Positions 11,474 through 22,764 of a stretch of DNA of 64,000 nucleotides are shown one piece after another (the stretch's first letter is position 1; every line of letters begins with the position of its first letter). The translations under genes and the position numbers were made by a program. The stretch spans positions 26,795,543 to 26,859,542 of the forward strand of contig CM042092.1 of NCBI GenBank assembly GCA_023512835.1, given 5' to 3'. Below the pieces are notes generated by a model, which was not told the origin of the DNA, made no database searches, and saw only the letters and a list, made by a program, of their open reading frames with translations. This DNA comes from Taxillus chinensis. Taxonomy: Eukaryota; Streptophyta; Magnoliopsida; Santalales; Loranthaceae.

Positions 11474-11547
11474 CCTAGCGTTCCTTCGTACGGGTGGGAA
11501 CTAGGTACCACACGGGTTAAACTGCTATAAAGGCTGACCCCGTGACA
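11448..11547 (+). repeat. 3' LTR remnant (last 100 bp)
   Basis: The stretch from GATCCAAATGCGA to CCCCGTGACA matches 6751-6850 of the 5' LTR in length and order. The first 285 bp of the LTR, the polypurine tract and the end of pol are missing; the deletion joins the chromodomain directly to the LTR. Confidence 0.85.
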
Positions 11548-12299
11548 CAGGTCACAAACATTTCCTCTCAAGCACCATGTTGCCCCCCCGGCATAATACT
11601 GCCCCTCGGGCACAGCATTTGTCTTTCAGGCACAATATTACTTCTTAGGTACAGTATTAACTCGTAGGTACAGTAAAACAACATTAATTCATACCAAAAC
11701 AACATAAATTGAGTTTCTCAAACTCTAGGGTTTATACTTCCAATTCCACGAATTGAGAGTTAATTCACATGCTTTAGCTATTCTAGCAAGCATAATCAAC
11801 GACATATGAGTGAAAAGAATAAATCCCTATCTTGACTTTGGTCGATTTGAGCTCCAGATCGTAAATTTCGCTTTCTCCCTTCTCTTTCTCCCTCCTCTCC
11901 TCTTTCTCTCTCTAGAAAGGCAAGCACATATGACACTTAGGGATTTGGGTTTTCACTGCCTTATTTATACTTTTTCACATTTAATTCATTAAAAATATCA
12001 AAATTACCCTCATAGGGTCCCGACTCCAAATCAAGCCTAATTACTGTTAAAACGCTCCGTTTGACAAATACATCACTGTACTAAGATTTGTTTTTTCAAA
12101 TAAGACCACAAATACAAAGTCACCCAACTACACCACAAAAATCCCAAAATTACTCTTTTAGGGCTCCAACGCCAAATCGGGCCCACTCACAATCAAAACA
12201 CTCTATTCGACATATACGTCGTCGTACTGATATTCACATCCCTCGATGTGCACTCCATCACATAGTTAACTTCTAGAACCCCAAACACGGGTCATTACA

Positions 12300-13371
12300 C
12301 CTCATTAGAGTCATTAAAAATTAAGATTCACAAGATTGGAACAACTTAAAAGATAAAATCTCCAAAATCTAACTATGAATTCATATACGCATATGATTAT
12401 TTTTCTTTATCAAATAATCTTATAAGAAAATAAAGATTTTGCGATTAATTGAAGTTCCTAGTGCCAAAGGCAAAGTTGGGGATAAAGAAAACAGCAACAA
12501 AGTGGATAAGGAACTTGGCCAAGTGCTAGCTCTACTTTGAATAATTATATCACATTTGCTTCTCCTTTTTTTCTTGGTATTCAAGGTAATAAAAAATAAA
12601 AGCTAAAAAAAGACGATGGAGATTATAGTGCGTGATAGCTAGGTGTATATATACTTGGTTCCATATTAGTGAAAATTTAGATCAGTCGTTTTAATTAATG
12701 TCATTCCAACCTTTCCCATTGCTAGATTAACGTACAAAAGCAAATTTTAAGAAAAAACAATATGAAAACAAATGATAAAATATCTTTTTGGCTCTGTGTA
12801 TTTCAATAAATGAACGGTGTGTATTGAAATTATTGTATAAGTAATTTTTATCATGAACATTTGAAATTCTTCTTTCCCTCCTTGTGTATGTGTGTTTTGT
12901 TTTTCTGATTTTCATCCAGTATTCCATTTTAGTTTATTTTTGAAAACAACTTCTTCCACTTCTTGTTTTTTTTTGTTTAATAATTTTTGGAATTCCGCCC
13001 CTCCTTGTGCATGTGTTTTGTTTCATTTTTTTAAATTTCAGCAGTATTCAATTATAGTCTATTTTTGAAAATAAAGGGTGTTGCCGCATAATTACCATTG
13101 AGATATTTATACAAGTATAAGTAGGTTAGTCAATTAGGCATTACTTATAACATATTTGGTATGCGAGAATGAAATGCAATGTTTGATTACCTTGAGATAA
13201 ACATTACCTTAAACAAGATAATGTTAATTACCCCTACCCCCTGGTATTGAGTGATTTCCTTACACAAGGTAATTAAATTTTTTAACCTTACCCTCATCCA
13301 CTTCTTGTTTTTTTTTGTATAATAATTTTTGGAATTTCACCTCTCCTTGTGCGTGTGTTTTGTTTCGTTTT
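12300..13371. repeat. AT-rich spacer with tandemly duplicated block
   Basis: No gene is seen. A block starting CTTCTTGTTTTTTTT and containing TTTTTGGAATT, CTCCTTGTGCATGTG and AGTAGGTTAGTCAATTAGGC occurs at about 12960-13300. It begins again at about 13301 and, after the inserted LTR (13372-15997), continues to about 16310. A third, more diverged partial copy seems to precede them at 12865-12950. The unit is about 340 bp. Confidence 0.65.
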
Positions 13372-15997
13372 TATTGGTCCCTAGGAGCCTAGAGGGTGGT
13401 GAATAGACTCTTCTTGAAATTCTTTTTTTTCACTCTTTGGCACAACACTTATCTAGTTAAGAGATAATCAATGCGGAAGATAACCAAATAGTAGCGTATT
13501 TTGTTTTATTATCAACTGATAAGTAAAACAAAATAGAAGCAGATTAAAACTAGTAAAGCTTTTCGGTCTACTCTAAAACTCTCTTATACTTTGTTTACAA
13601 ATGACTCACACACTAGCCTCTATGATCTCAATGAGCTCTTGTAATATACGCTTATTTCAAACTCACGAACATCAACTAGTAAAAATATACAAGTGTTATT
13701 ATATATATATAGATACCCCTGAGAGACAATCTTGGAACTTGTTCTTCCGAGCAATGTGCAGCATTAACTGTTCTTCGGAATTCTCTCTGCCTTGAATGCT
13801 GCATATGTGGAACTCAAGATCTTGGGTTTGTAAAACATAAGTGTCTTTGTGAGTAGCAAAGTGCAATTAAAATTGTGTCCACATATCCGTGTGATCCACA
13901 TGTAAGATGCTTTAGGTTGTCGATGAGTTTGTCCTACATCGGGACACAACGAGCTAATAACTTTAAATGTGAAGAGATAAGTTGAAACAGCGTCTTCTTA
14001 ATCCGTCGTAAAGTTTCTTACTCCGTGTTAATGAAGCTCGGATCCTTACTCCGTATCATTGGTTGCTTACTCCGTGTTAGTTTGGTACTGGAATCCTTAT
14101 TCCGTGTCATGTCATGACCAGAGGATTCGAGGCGTTTCTCAGTGGCACGATTCAGGAATGTATTCGTGCTACTTAAAGGAAAGGGGTTGGTTGAAGCGTA
14201 GATGGTGCACAACGGAAGGTTTCAGGAAGTTCGTGGAGGAGAACGGATGGAACCCCTTCGGAGTTCAGACGTGCCGACCTGGTTGAATGCGGGGAGCACG
14301 CCGTTAGTCAAGGACTTGACGTTGAAGAAGGGATTTGGCCATCCTTACACAAACTGGTCAGGAATTGGAGCCGTTCTCCTGATGAGCCCAGTGGCAGGGC
14401 AAAACCAGTCTACATGCGCTTCAACCCTTAAAGGCTAAACTTAGCGGACCGTGGATAGAGAAGCTAAGTGCCGCAATGGGTTGAGAGGCGTAGGAAACCT
14501 GACCCCATGACAAGTGGTATCAGAGCTGAACCGGCCTGTATCCTAAAGACTCGCCGAGCACTCTCACGAGTAGCATGATCCCAAGGTGGGAGCTCACAGA
14601 GGTGAGTCTACCGGTAGTGTCTTGCATGCTTCGCATCCATAGAGTCGGAGTATCCTAGAGTGTGATATAGAGTTGGGCAAGGGAGTACGAAGGAGCGCGT
14701 CGGAGCGATCTTGGAAGCTTCCTATCCATTGGACATTGGGCGAGCGGGAGAGCATCTTGGTAAAGGTGTTGCAGCTTGCGAGGAAGTGATGTCCAACCAG
14801 TTGACATTGGGCGAGTGGGAGGGCGTCGAGGTAAAAAGATGTCATCGCCTGCGGGGAAGCGATGTCGACAAACGCAACGAGGACGTTGCGAGGATTGAGT
14901 GGAGGAGAATGTCACGACTCGAGGATTCGGGGCGTTTCTCAGTGGCACGATTCAAGAATGTATTCGTGCTACTTAAAGGAAAGGGGTTGGTTGAAGCGTA
15001 AATGGTGCGCAGTGGAAGGTTCCAGGCAGTTCATGGAGGAGAATGGATGGAACCCCTTTGGAATTCAGACGTGCCGACCCGGTAGAATGCGGGGAGCGCG
15101 CCGCTAGTCAAGGACTTGACATTGAAGAAGGGATTTGGCCATCCTTCTACAAACTGGTCGGGAACTGGAGTCGTTCTCCTGATGAGCCCAGTAGCAGGGC
15201 GAAACCAGTCTTCGTGCGCTTCAACCATCAAAGGCTAAACTTAGCGAATTGTGGATAGAGAAGCTAAGTGCCGCAATGGGTTGAGAGGTGTAGGAAACCT
15301 GACCCCATGACAGTCAACGCTTCCATACTCCGTATGAATGAGAAGGTCGGAGAGCTTACTCCACATCAGCGTTTCCTTACTCCGCAAGAGTTCCTTACTC
15401 CGCATGAGCTAAAAGATTGGATGGCTTACTTTGTGTTAGCACATCCTTACTCCGCATGGGTAACTGGTTCGGATTCCTTACTTCGCATCTAGTTTCCTTA
15501 CTCCGTGCGAACAAAGGACTCGGGTCCTTATTCCGCACAAGTATTTCCTTACTCCGCATCTATGAAAGACTCGGATTCTTATTCCGTGTCTTCTTATCCT
15601 TAGTCCGCTTGAGTGGAAGACTTAGCTTTTTATTCCACGAAAACTTTCTCTTACTCCGTGCAAGTTGTAGACTTGGATTCTTATTCTGCATCTATTTAGA
15701 CTTAGTTCGTTTAAACTCTAAGACACAAAATCCTTAGTTCGTAGCTTTAAGTGTTTAGTCCGCACGAATGATCCTTATTCCGTATGAAGTGTAGACTTAG
15801 TTATTTACCAAGTATTTGACGACACTCACTCTTGTCCAGATCAGGATTATGTATCCTGTCCTTAGCTATGCTCTCACGAGTGTAGGTCCGGATTAAGATC
15901 ATATCTTCTGCAACAACTTAAGATAAAACAAACAATGTCTCAGATCAAATTAAATAGAATTTTATCCGCATCATCCAAATTCTGACTTGATCCAATA
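13372..15997 (-). mobile_element. Solo LTR of the SIRE-type copia family, split by a small LTR element
   Basis: The ends, TATTGGTCCCTAGGAGCCTAG and TTGATCCAATA, are one-base variants of the ends of the LTRs at 31482-32784 and 38932-40209 (TGTTGGTCCC...GATCCAACA). A perfect 5-bp target duplication GTTTT flanks it (13367-13371 and 15998-16002). Removing 14110-15312 leaves about 1.42 kb. Like its relatives, it has many CTTACTCCG-type words. No internal region adjoins it. Orientation is assigned from the relatives, whose coding strands are minus. Confidence 0.85.
14110..15312 (+). mobile_element. Non-autonomous LTR element (1.2 kb) related to the Galadriel-like LTRs
   Basis: Two LTRs of 403 and 402 bp (14110-14512 and 14911-15312) start TGTCATGAC or TGTCACGAC and end CCCCATGACA. 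A perfect tRNA-Met primer site TGGTATCAGAGC is at 14515-14526, and a purine-rich tract GAGTGGAGGAGAA precedes the right LTR. The 398-bp interior has no element gene. The 4-bp flanks are GTCA on both sides (14106-14109, 15313-15316). The LTR ends and the 4-bp duplication resemble those of the element at 6466-11547, suggesting that lineage mobilised it. Confidence 0.88.
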
Positions 15998-17177
15998 GTT
16001 TTTTTAAATTTCAATAGTATTCAATTACAGTATATTTTTGAAAGCAAAGGGTGTTGCCACATAATTATCATTGAAATATTTATACAAGTATAAGTAGGTT
16101 AGTCAATTAGGCATTACTTATAACATATTTGGTATACGGGAATGAAATGAATTACATTCTCATTCCCGGGTTTGATAGAGCCAAGAGTGCAATATTTGAT
16201 TATCATAGGATAAATATTACCTTAAACAAGATAATGTTGATTACCCTTACCCCCTAGTATTGAGTGATTTCCTTACCCATGGTAATCAAATTTTCAACAT
16301 TACTCTCATCCATTGGTCCGCTCACCCAACGCACCTCCCACCTCCCCTGATAGCCCAAGCTCTCCCCCACCGCCGATCTCCCATTTCGATCTCTCCCCCA
16401 CTGCCGATCTCCTCTCCCACCTCCCATGACAATGATGGCAACGCACGATGCGGGGCAAAGGGGTTCAAGTTGCCGAGAGCATCTAGGGTAGAGATGACCT
16501 CGATGGCATTGACGAAGGCACAAGGATGGGAGTGGGTTTGGTTGGTGAGGTAATGCACCAATGCAAGGATGAGAGTGGGTGGGGACCACAATGCAAGGAT
16601 GGAAATGAGATAACAAATTTAAATAGATTTGTAATTTTAAATCAAATATTCTATTGATGCAAGTAAGATAATAAATGATTCTTATTTCTATTTCTATTTC
16701 ATTCCATTATAATTTTATTCTTTTATACCAAACCAAAGGAGCCCTTATATGTGAAAGCTGGTATGAAAACAAGCATTTGTCTAGTGATACGGTCAAATAA
16801 GTGAGATATAAACCAAAATTATTATAATTACCTATGTTTGCGTATCTCATTTTAACTAATCAATATAGGATAAAAGCATCCGATTGTAAAAGTTACCAAG
16901 ACAATAAAATAGAGATCCAATGAACCAGTTTCCTCGCAATGGTTCTAAAATTTTCCCCTTACTCCCCAACTCAGATGTTTCAAACAATGGTCATGCCAAT
17001 CGATTGTCATATTTGGAAGGGAAGAAAAACATTAACATTTACAACCAACTTTCCACAAAGCCGCGAAACCAAGAATACGAATTTGGGCACAACCCGACGA
17101 AAGAAAAGTGAAAAAATTGGTTGCAAATGATGGGCAAGCGTTCAATCCAAAAAATTTAGATAGGGACACTGGGATAG
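15998..17177. other. Spacer with second duplicated block and possible MITE
   Basis: The left part (15998-16310) is the remainder of the duplicated block described at 12300-13371. A possible MITE spans 16110-16744: the left side holds TTTGGTATACGGGAATGAAAT and the right side, reversed, TTTGGTATAAAAGAATAAAAT, with TTA next to both ends. The outermost bases match poorly, so this is tentative. A GC-richer patch at 16315-16560 has no recognisable product. 16745-17177 would hold the 3' UTR of the poly(A) polymerase gene; no cleavage signal was assigned. Confidence 0.4.
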
Positions 17178-20100
17178 TCAGTTGCCCATAGGGTTTCCAT
17201 TGGGCTCTACCTCCAGATATCCGACCAGGTAGTGTGGGAGATGCCGAGAATACACTGGAATCCTATGACTGTAATCCAAAATCCGCCAGCAGGCTTTTGT
17301 CCGTCTCCTGCTTCCACTGTCAAACAGTAAATCCTTGGGTAACTCTGTGGCTTGGGCAATGGCTAGTTTAATTCTTCCCAAAGGGCCTTGATAACCCTTC
17401 TTTAAGTTCTCCCTAAAATCTTCCTCCACTGAGCTTATATCACTGAAATAAGACTTACCAGGCAGTAAGCCCCAATAAAACACAACATTTGGCTCTTCGA
17501 CATTGTTATCAACATACTCTATCGGGTTGGAGTCACACTTTCCCTGGACCTCCTCAATCTGCAATTGTTCAAATTGCAAACAAAATGTTTGAAAAAAAAA
17601 CCTGGATGTAACAAACGCACGCAAGGAAGAAAAAAATAACAGCATCATTTTAACACAAGCTGTTTACTGCCTGTCACTCACAAAAACTTGCAATCATTTA
17701 TACTTTGCACATTGGAAGATTACTCCAAAAGAGTAGGATGTCAACAAGCCAAAAGTTGTGTTCTACTGCAGCTTCAGGCAGGGAAGTCTGATTCCACACA
17801 TATATGCACTGTAGCAGAAGATTTTGTTGATAAGGACAAACCCCATGTTTGATGTTCTTTGTAATATCCTCCTCTGCTAAGCAAATATGTGAAATCAGAC
17901 TAGCCTGGCAGTAAGCCCCAGTAGAACACAACATTCATCTCCCACACCCACCCTTACTGCAGGGTTGGGAAAAAGCAAAATGAACATTGAAAAACAAATT
18001 TACGAAAATTTGACATCATCGCATGTGAAAACATACTGGTCACTGCTCAGTCCTCAGAACAAATAAACCAAATCAGGAGAAAAGATAAAATAAAAATAAG
18101 CACAGTGCAAGTTTCTCACTTTGAACTGCGTATACCAATGAGCATTCAACCACCTCAAACACTTATATGCCCAATGGTTTGGACTGAGAAACTTAATGCA
18201 CATCAGGATTATGAAGTGAAGTCATGAATTAACAACTTACCTTCAAAAGGAGACAGTGAAAACGTGATTTGACCCAACCCACCCAGTCTCCCAACTCCTT
18301 GTGATTAGCAGCCGAAAGGAAAATCTTGACAAAGCGTGTATACTTCTTTGAATATGGAAAAGGCTCAAATAAGCTGCTCCACTTAAAATCGGGTCTTAGG
18401 AAATCCTGTATTTCAATTACCACTATAAAACTGAAATTAAAATTGAATGATAATTAATCTGCAATTACAATTTTTGTTTGCTAGGGCATCAAAAATGAGG
18501 TGCAATTTATCACTTATACACACACACACTCGTAATCAATATGATGCTTAAAAGAAAATATAAGCTATATTTTGTAATTTTGTAGAATGTGCTTAAGAAA
18601 AAGAAAAATACCTGAGTCATAACATGCCCACGGAGAAACTCTGCTCTAATTTTGTAGAATGTGCTTCTTGTGATATTAGAGTAGCAATATTCATTCAGGC
18701 TACAAGGCAACTGAATAGGCATTAAGGCCTGTGTTTCAATGGCGTCAGCAGTTGAAGAATATCTTCCATCTTGTAGCTTTACTGGCATAGGCCAAGGCCA
18801 AAAGGCAAATGTCTTAAAGAATATGGAAATCAGTACATTTATGCTGGCATTTGGATGCAGTTGACAAACAAAAGCCACAAGAATCGCCAAATGAACTCCT
18901 CCAAAATATCCAAATAACTGTAAGACGTACAATATTAAGTGAGCTCTATAGAAGTTCTCAAAACCTACAGAAAAATTCAAAAAAACACAAAAGTATGACA
19001 TGAGCTGAAAAACTAACTGACAATTATATGCCCTTACATTGCCATACACTCCACGCCTCTTTGCCCATAATCTAATACATCGTAACACTGACTGAAAGTT
19101 CTGCGAGAGATTAATCCAGACATTTATGACGTTTCCAGAGTTTTAAGAAAAACAAATATACTGGATACAGAATATTCATAAAATCTCCAAAAAAGACTAA
19201 TTTAAGAACAAATCGAAGTACTTGCAGACCAACTTCTGTATGGTGAAAGCAAACACCTAACACACAATAGTTGAATTCCCAGTCGATCAATATAAACCTT
19301 CAAATGTTAGTCAGCAGCCTTACTAGTAGGATCAATTATTCTGCCCTTGAGCCCACATCAACGCCTGGTCTGATATAGAATTTCCATCACACTTGAACAA
19401 ACTCAAAACTTCTTATACAGCCTAAAAGAGATGTTAATGCAGCTTGTGGAGTTATTCCAGATGCCCGAAAGGTGGTTATTTTTCATTAATAAAACAGTTG
19501 AAGGGAAACGTATCCATGGTTCGCAGTTGCGATCACGACAGTCATCACGTCATAGTCGCAGACATCGCGATGCATTTCGGATGAGATGCAACTTTAGGCA
19601 TAAAATAATATTTAATTAATTTTTTAAAAATCATAGAAAAATTAGAAAAAATCAGACAATCACATTTGAATCATTAAACAATATAAATATGTGATTTAGA
19701 TAACATAATATGAGTTATTGTATTAAAAAAGGAGCTAACGCATTATTAAAACATTAAAATAAATACATTATTATATTTTCATGATTTATAATATAGCACA
19801 TGAAATTTTTATTGACATTTAACTCTTACAATAGAATAAGTAAATATTGTTTTTAACGATATGTGGAGTAACGATAATGTTGAAATTCTTCTTCTTCATA
19901 TGGATGGAAACAATATTGAGGTCCAAAGAAGAATGCGAAAAAGAATCCTTTACTAGTATACTAACAAATAGTTATATCTATTAAAGATATATTTAATAAT
20001 TAATATACATAATTAGTTATTAGTTATCAATAAATTAAATAAAAAATTATACTAACAAATATTAATTAATTACTTATATTACTACATCAATAAATTATCT

Positions 20101-22558
20101 TATTTTAAAATTTCTATCAATAAATTAAAACACTATTATTCTATTTTAAAATTAATAAACAATAAACTACCTAAACAATAAATCAAAAACGAGCAGGTAA
20201 ACAATAAATTAGATATATTTTATACTATTACCTACCTCGCTCGCATGAGTCAATGACCATGCATCGATGATAGACCTCACTTGCGTGAGTCGCTGACCGT
20301 GCCGTTCGTGCGTCGATGACAACAGCAGCGTCAACAGCGTCGGGTGTCAGCAGCAGCAACATTGGACAAGGGCAGCAACGTCAGACGAGAGCATCAGCAG
20401 GTGCACCGTCGGACGAGGGCGTCGACAGCGAGCAGCGGCAGTGTTAGCAGCGTCACTTGGAGAGAAGGGTCGACTGGGTTAGCTTAAAAAGAAAAGAAGC
20501 TTTCAATTGGAGAGAAGCGTTGGTGTCTTCTGGGTTTGCGTCGACTACCTTGGCAAAGCTTGTGAGTTTGTGCCTCCGGCAAGTTGAGCATCTCGCTATT
20601 CAACGCCGAATTATCGTCCGAGACACGTCAATATACCTATATCGAGACGATACATGGCGTATTGGACAAAAACTCAGCCGAGATGAACGCGTAAGGCCCT
20701 TTCTTCATCTTGTTCCTCGATCTCATATCGCTACCTTGTGATACCTGGTTGAAACGGCCAAGATACGGATATCTCGGGCCTTGGACAATATTGCGAACCA
20801 TGAACATATCATAATGGTTAGACTTCCACCATGTGTCATAATGGTTAGACCCCATCAGCTAAAGTAATGTAATGGATGACAACAGGTTAACTATACCATG
20901 CAATACATTACTTCTAAATATTTTTGGGAGGAATAATAAGAGAAACATATTTTCAAAGCAATGGTGAAACAATTACATACTCAATGCAACAATAGTAAAT
21001 TACAATTCTAATAGAGACATCAAAAACTAATCTCTTTGGTCACATCAAAGAAAATTCCATAACCATAGCAGGAGGAGAGGCGGAACAAACATTCACCTCC
21101 AAGTTTGGAACAAGCTGAAGAATTCGCTTATTGGCCAGTACCCCGGATAAGCTTTTCCAACCAGTTTCAACAAGATTCCCTAAATTGAATGGGTTGAATA
21201 TGTCTACATTCTGTTTGAAGTAAAAAAACGCAAGATAATTCAAACAAATCAAAGGGATTGATATAGCATGCTTCACAAAGCAGCTGAAATAACACTGTGA
21301 ACCATTATTTCTAACGATGCAAATTGCAAAAGATCTACCGGAATTGGGGTTATTGAAAAGAATAAGAAGAAAACAATCGGAGGAGAAACTAATGTAGACA
21401 GAAGAACGTGTATTACAAATCACAGTAGGAGAGTTGCTGTGAGTATAAGACTGATTTCATAGATTCATCACCCATAAAATCAAATATAACCAACAAATCA
21501 GAAAATTATATTACTCTGAATTCAGCATACTGGAGATAGTAGACTCACTTGAGGAACAGAAGTCACGCCAAGCTGGGCATATGGAAGATCAATCAAGATT
21601 CCATCAAATTTAAATCTCATAAGGGGAACTTTTGCATCCTTGATACAATAGAGATCTGATACTTCTGGTCTCTTTTGAAGCATGTTGCGCAGAACAATAA
21701 AAAAATCCTCCTGCTCGAACAAAAAAAGTTTAACTGCAAGGACGATGACACACTAACACTTTAACTACTAAAGAAATATAAAGAGACTCACTGCCATGCT
21801 GGCAAAGCAAGGTCCAAGGCACAAAGCATCAATATCAGACCCTGAACCATGAACCTGTAAATAGTTTTATAGATATAACATTAGTAGACAAACGTTGACT
21901 TCTATATATATGCATGTTTTTATTGATATAGCTGCATGCATCAAAACCTTTATAGTTTTCATTTTCCTGACATATGCTCGTATTTACAGAGCATTTAATT
22001 CGAGAAAATAATAATATGCAAGTATTAACAAGCAACATGATAGGCAGATCAAAAAAGAAAACAGGCGAAAAAGGAGGAAAACCAATGGAAAGTTACTTGA
22101 AACATACTCCAAGGCTGTATGATCCAAATGTTATAATTGTGGAAGAAGCTGCTGCAATTTGCCATTTCGGAAGTCTGCGTTGGTGAGCTACTCTCTTGAT
22201 CCATGCCAAAACGAGCTGAAAGGATATAATACCCATTTTTTAAAAAAAGGACTATGTTTTCAAGTGAATTTTAAGAGAATAATTACAACTATATGTTGAA
22301 CACAGCATAGGATCCAAAAATACTAATGTGATGATCATTAATTTTTATTTCCATCATCTACATAATAGTGGTAAACGAATTTGCAGGTACACGTATTGTT
22401 GGATTAAGAAAAGTAAGACTAGTGTGTGTGGGTGACGATGGAGATGACACACACACATGCAAGGAGAAAGAATAAGAAACCCGGTTGAGTTTATCAATGA
22501 CAATCTTTCTCTTCAACTCCTCTTCAGGGGAAGGCACAAGTCCTTCGTCTGCCATCAA

Positions 22559-22603
<45 letters not shown>

Positions 22604-22764
22604 AATCAAAACAATAAAGAAAATGATCGACGGAACAAACGAAAGTAAAAACATATAATAAATAAGAAGAAGAGGAGGAAGAAGACGGAAAAGAGATTGA
22701 ATGTGGGGGCGGGGGGCGGGGGGTTGCGTACCTGAAGCAACGAAAGTGATCTATCCTCGTCCAT
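17178..22764 (-). CDS. PAPS3: Nuclear poly(A) polymerase, PAPS3-like, ten exons
   Basis: This enzyme adds the poly(A) tail to cleaved pre-mRNA 3' ends in the nucleus. Coding exons (minus strand): 22764-22732, 22558-22481, 22215-22108, 21854-21792, 21710-21549, 21210-21097, 19100-19038, 18917-18612, 18405-18241 and 17558-17178. Every intron is GT-AG, every junction is phase 0 and the joined frame is open, giving about 490 residues. The nucleotidyltransferase motif is split over exons 3-4 (TFGSYSLG then VHGSGSDIDALCLG, two catalytic Asp); the third Asp is in FDGILIDLPYAQ. The central domain (LRCIRLWAKRRGVYGN, FGGVHLAILVAFVCQLHPNA) and RNA-binding region (NITRSTFYKIRAEFLRGH, RFVKIFLSA, DWVGWVKSRFHC) follow. 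The short C-terminus (FYWGLLPG, lacking a long nuclear-localisation tail) fits the PAPS3 type better than the longer PAPS1/2/4 type. Intron 6 is about 2 kb. Confidence 0.88.
17800..17940 (-). pseudogene. Degenerate copy of exon 10 inside intron 9
   Basis: On the minus strand about 17935-17860 reads ATGTTGTGTTCTACTGGGGC and CTTACTGCCAGGCTAGTCTG, nearly the same as the exon 10 segment at about 17490-17440. In protein terms NVVFYWGLLPG recurs and is followed by an in-frame stop where exon 10 has K. Further on, AEEDITKNIKHG mirrors VEEDFRENLKKG in a shifted frame. It is a partial tandem duplication that has decayed and is probably spliced out with intron 9. Confidence 0.8.
19440..20880. other. 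Intron 6 interior, possible inserted element
   Basis: Most of intron 6 (19101-21096) is AT-rich, but 20220-20740 is GC-rich with CAGCAG/GCGTC-type words (for example GACAACAGCAGCGTCAACAG) and a chance plus-strand frame. The change in composition suggests an inserted element or a GC-rich repeat. No terminal repeats could be matched, so the class is unknown. Confidence 0.4.
22561..22600. repeat. (TA)n microsatellite at a splice acceptor
   Basis: About 18 TA units lie immediately before the acceptor AG (22560-22559, minus strand) of exon 2, replacing the usual polypyrimidine tract. Length variation here could affect use of the acceptor. Confidence 0.9.

Larger units (their letters stand above)
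6466..11547 (+). mobile_element. Ty3/gypsy chromovirus (Galadriel-like), degenerate
   Basis: A 385-bp 5' LTR (6466-6850), a tRNA-Met primer site, gag, protease, reverse transcriptase, RNase H, integrase with chromodomain and a 100-bp remnant of the 3' LTR follow in normal gypsy order. The 4-bp flank CAGG is present on both sides (6462-6465 and 11548-11551). At least three in-frame stops and two frameshifts break the single gag-pol frame. The gag wording (FSFMDGLQQW, ELQRRNVQDLASAM) fits the Galadriel group of chromoviruses as I know it; the group is an inference. It lies inside the solo LTR 5999-12299. Confidence 0.88.
5999..12299 (-). mobile_element. Solo LTR of a Tekay-type gypsy element, split by a nested element
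   Basis: Left edge TGTCACGCCCC (5999) and right edge ACGGGTCATTACA (12299) are, on the minus strand, TGTAATGACCCGT...GGGGCGTGACA, the same ends as the LTRs at 26171-28456 and 41248-61799. After removing 6466-11547, about 1.2 kb of LTR remains. Flanking pentamers are CGTCA (5994-5998) and CCTCA (12300-12304), a target duplication with one mismatch. No internal region adjoins either side, so this is a recombination-derived solo LTR. Confidence 0.8.

Noticed and set aside
20457..20741. 94-codon plus-strand frame in the polymerase intron
   Set aside because: No recognisable motif, and it lies in the GC-rich patch where chance ORFs are expected.
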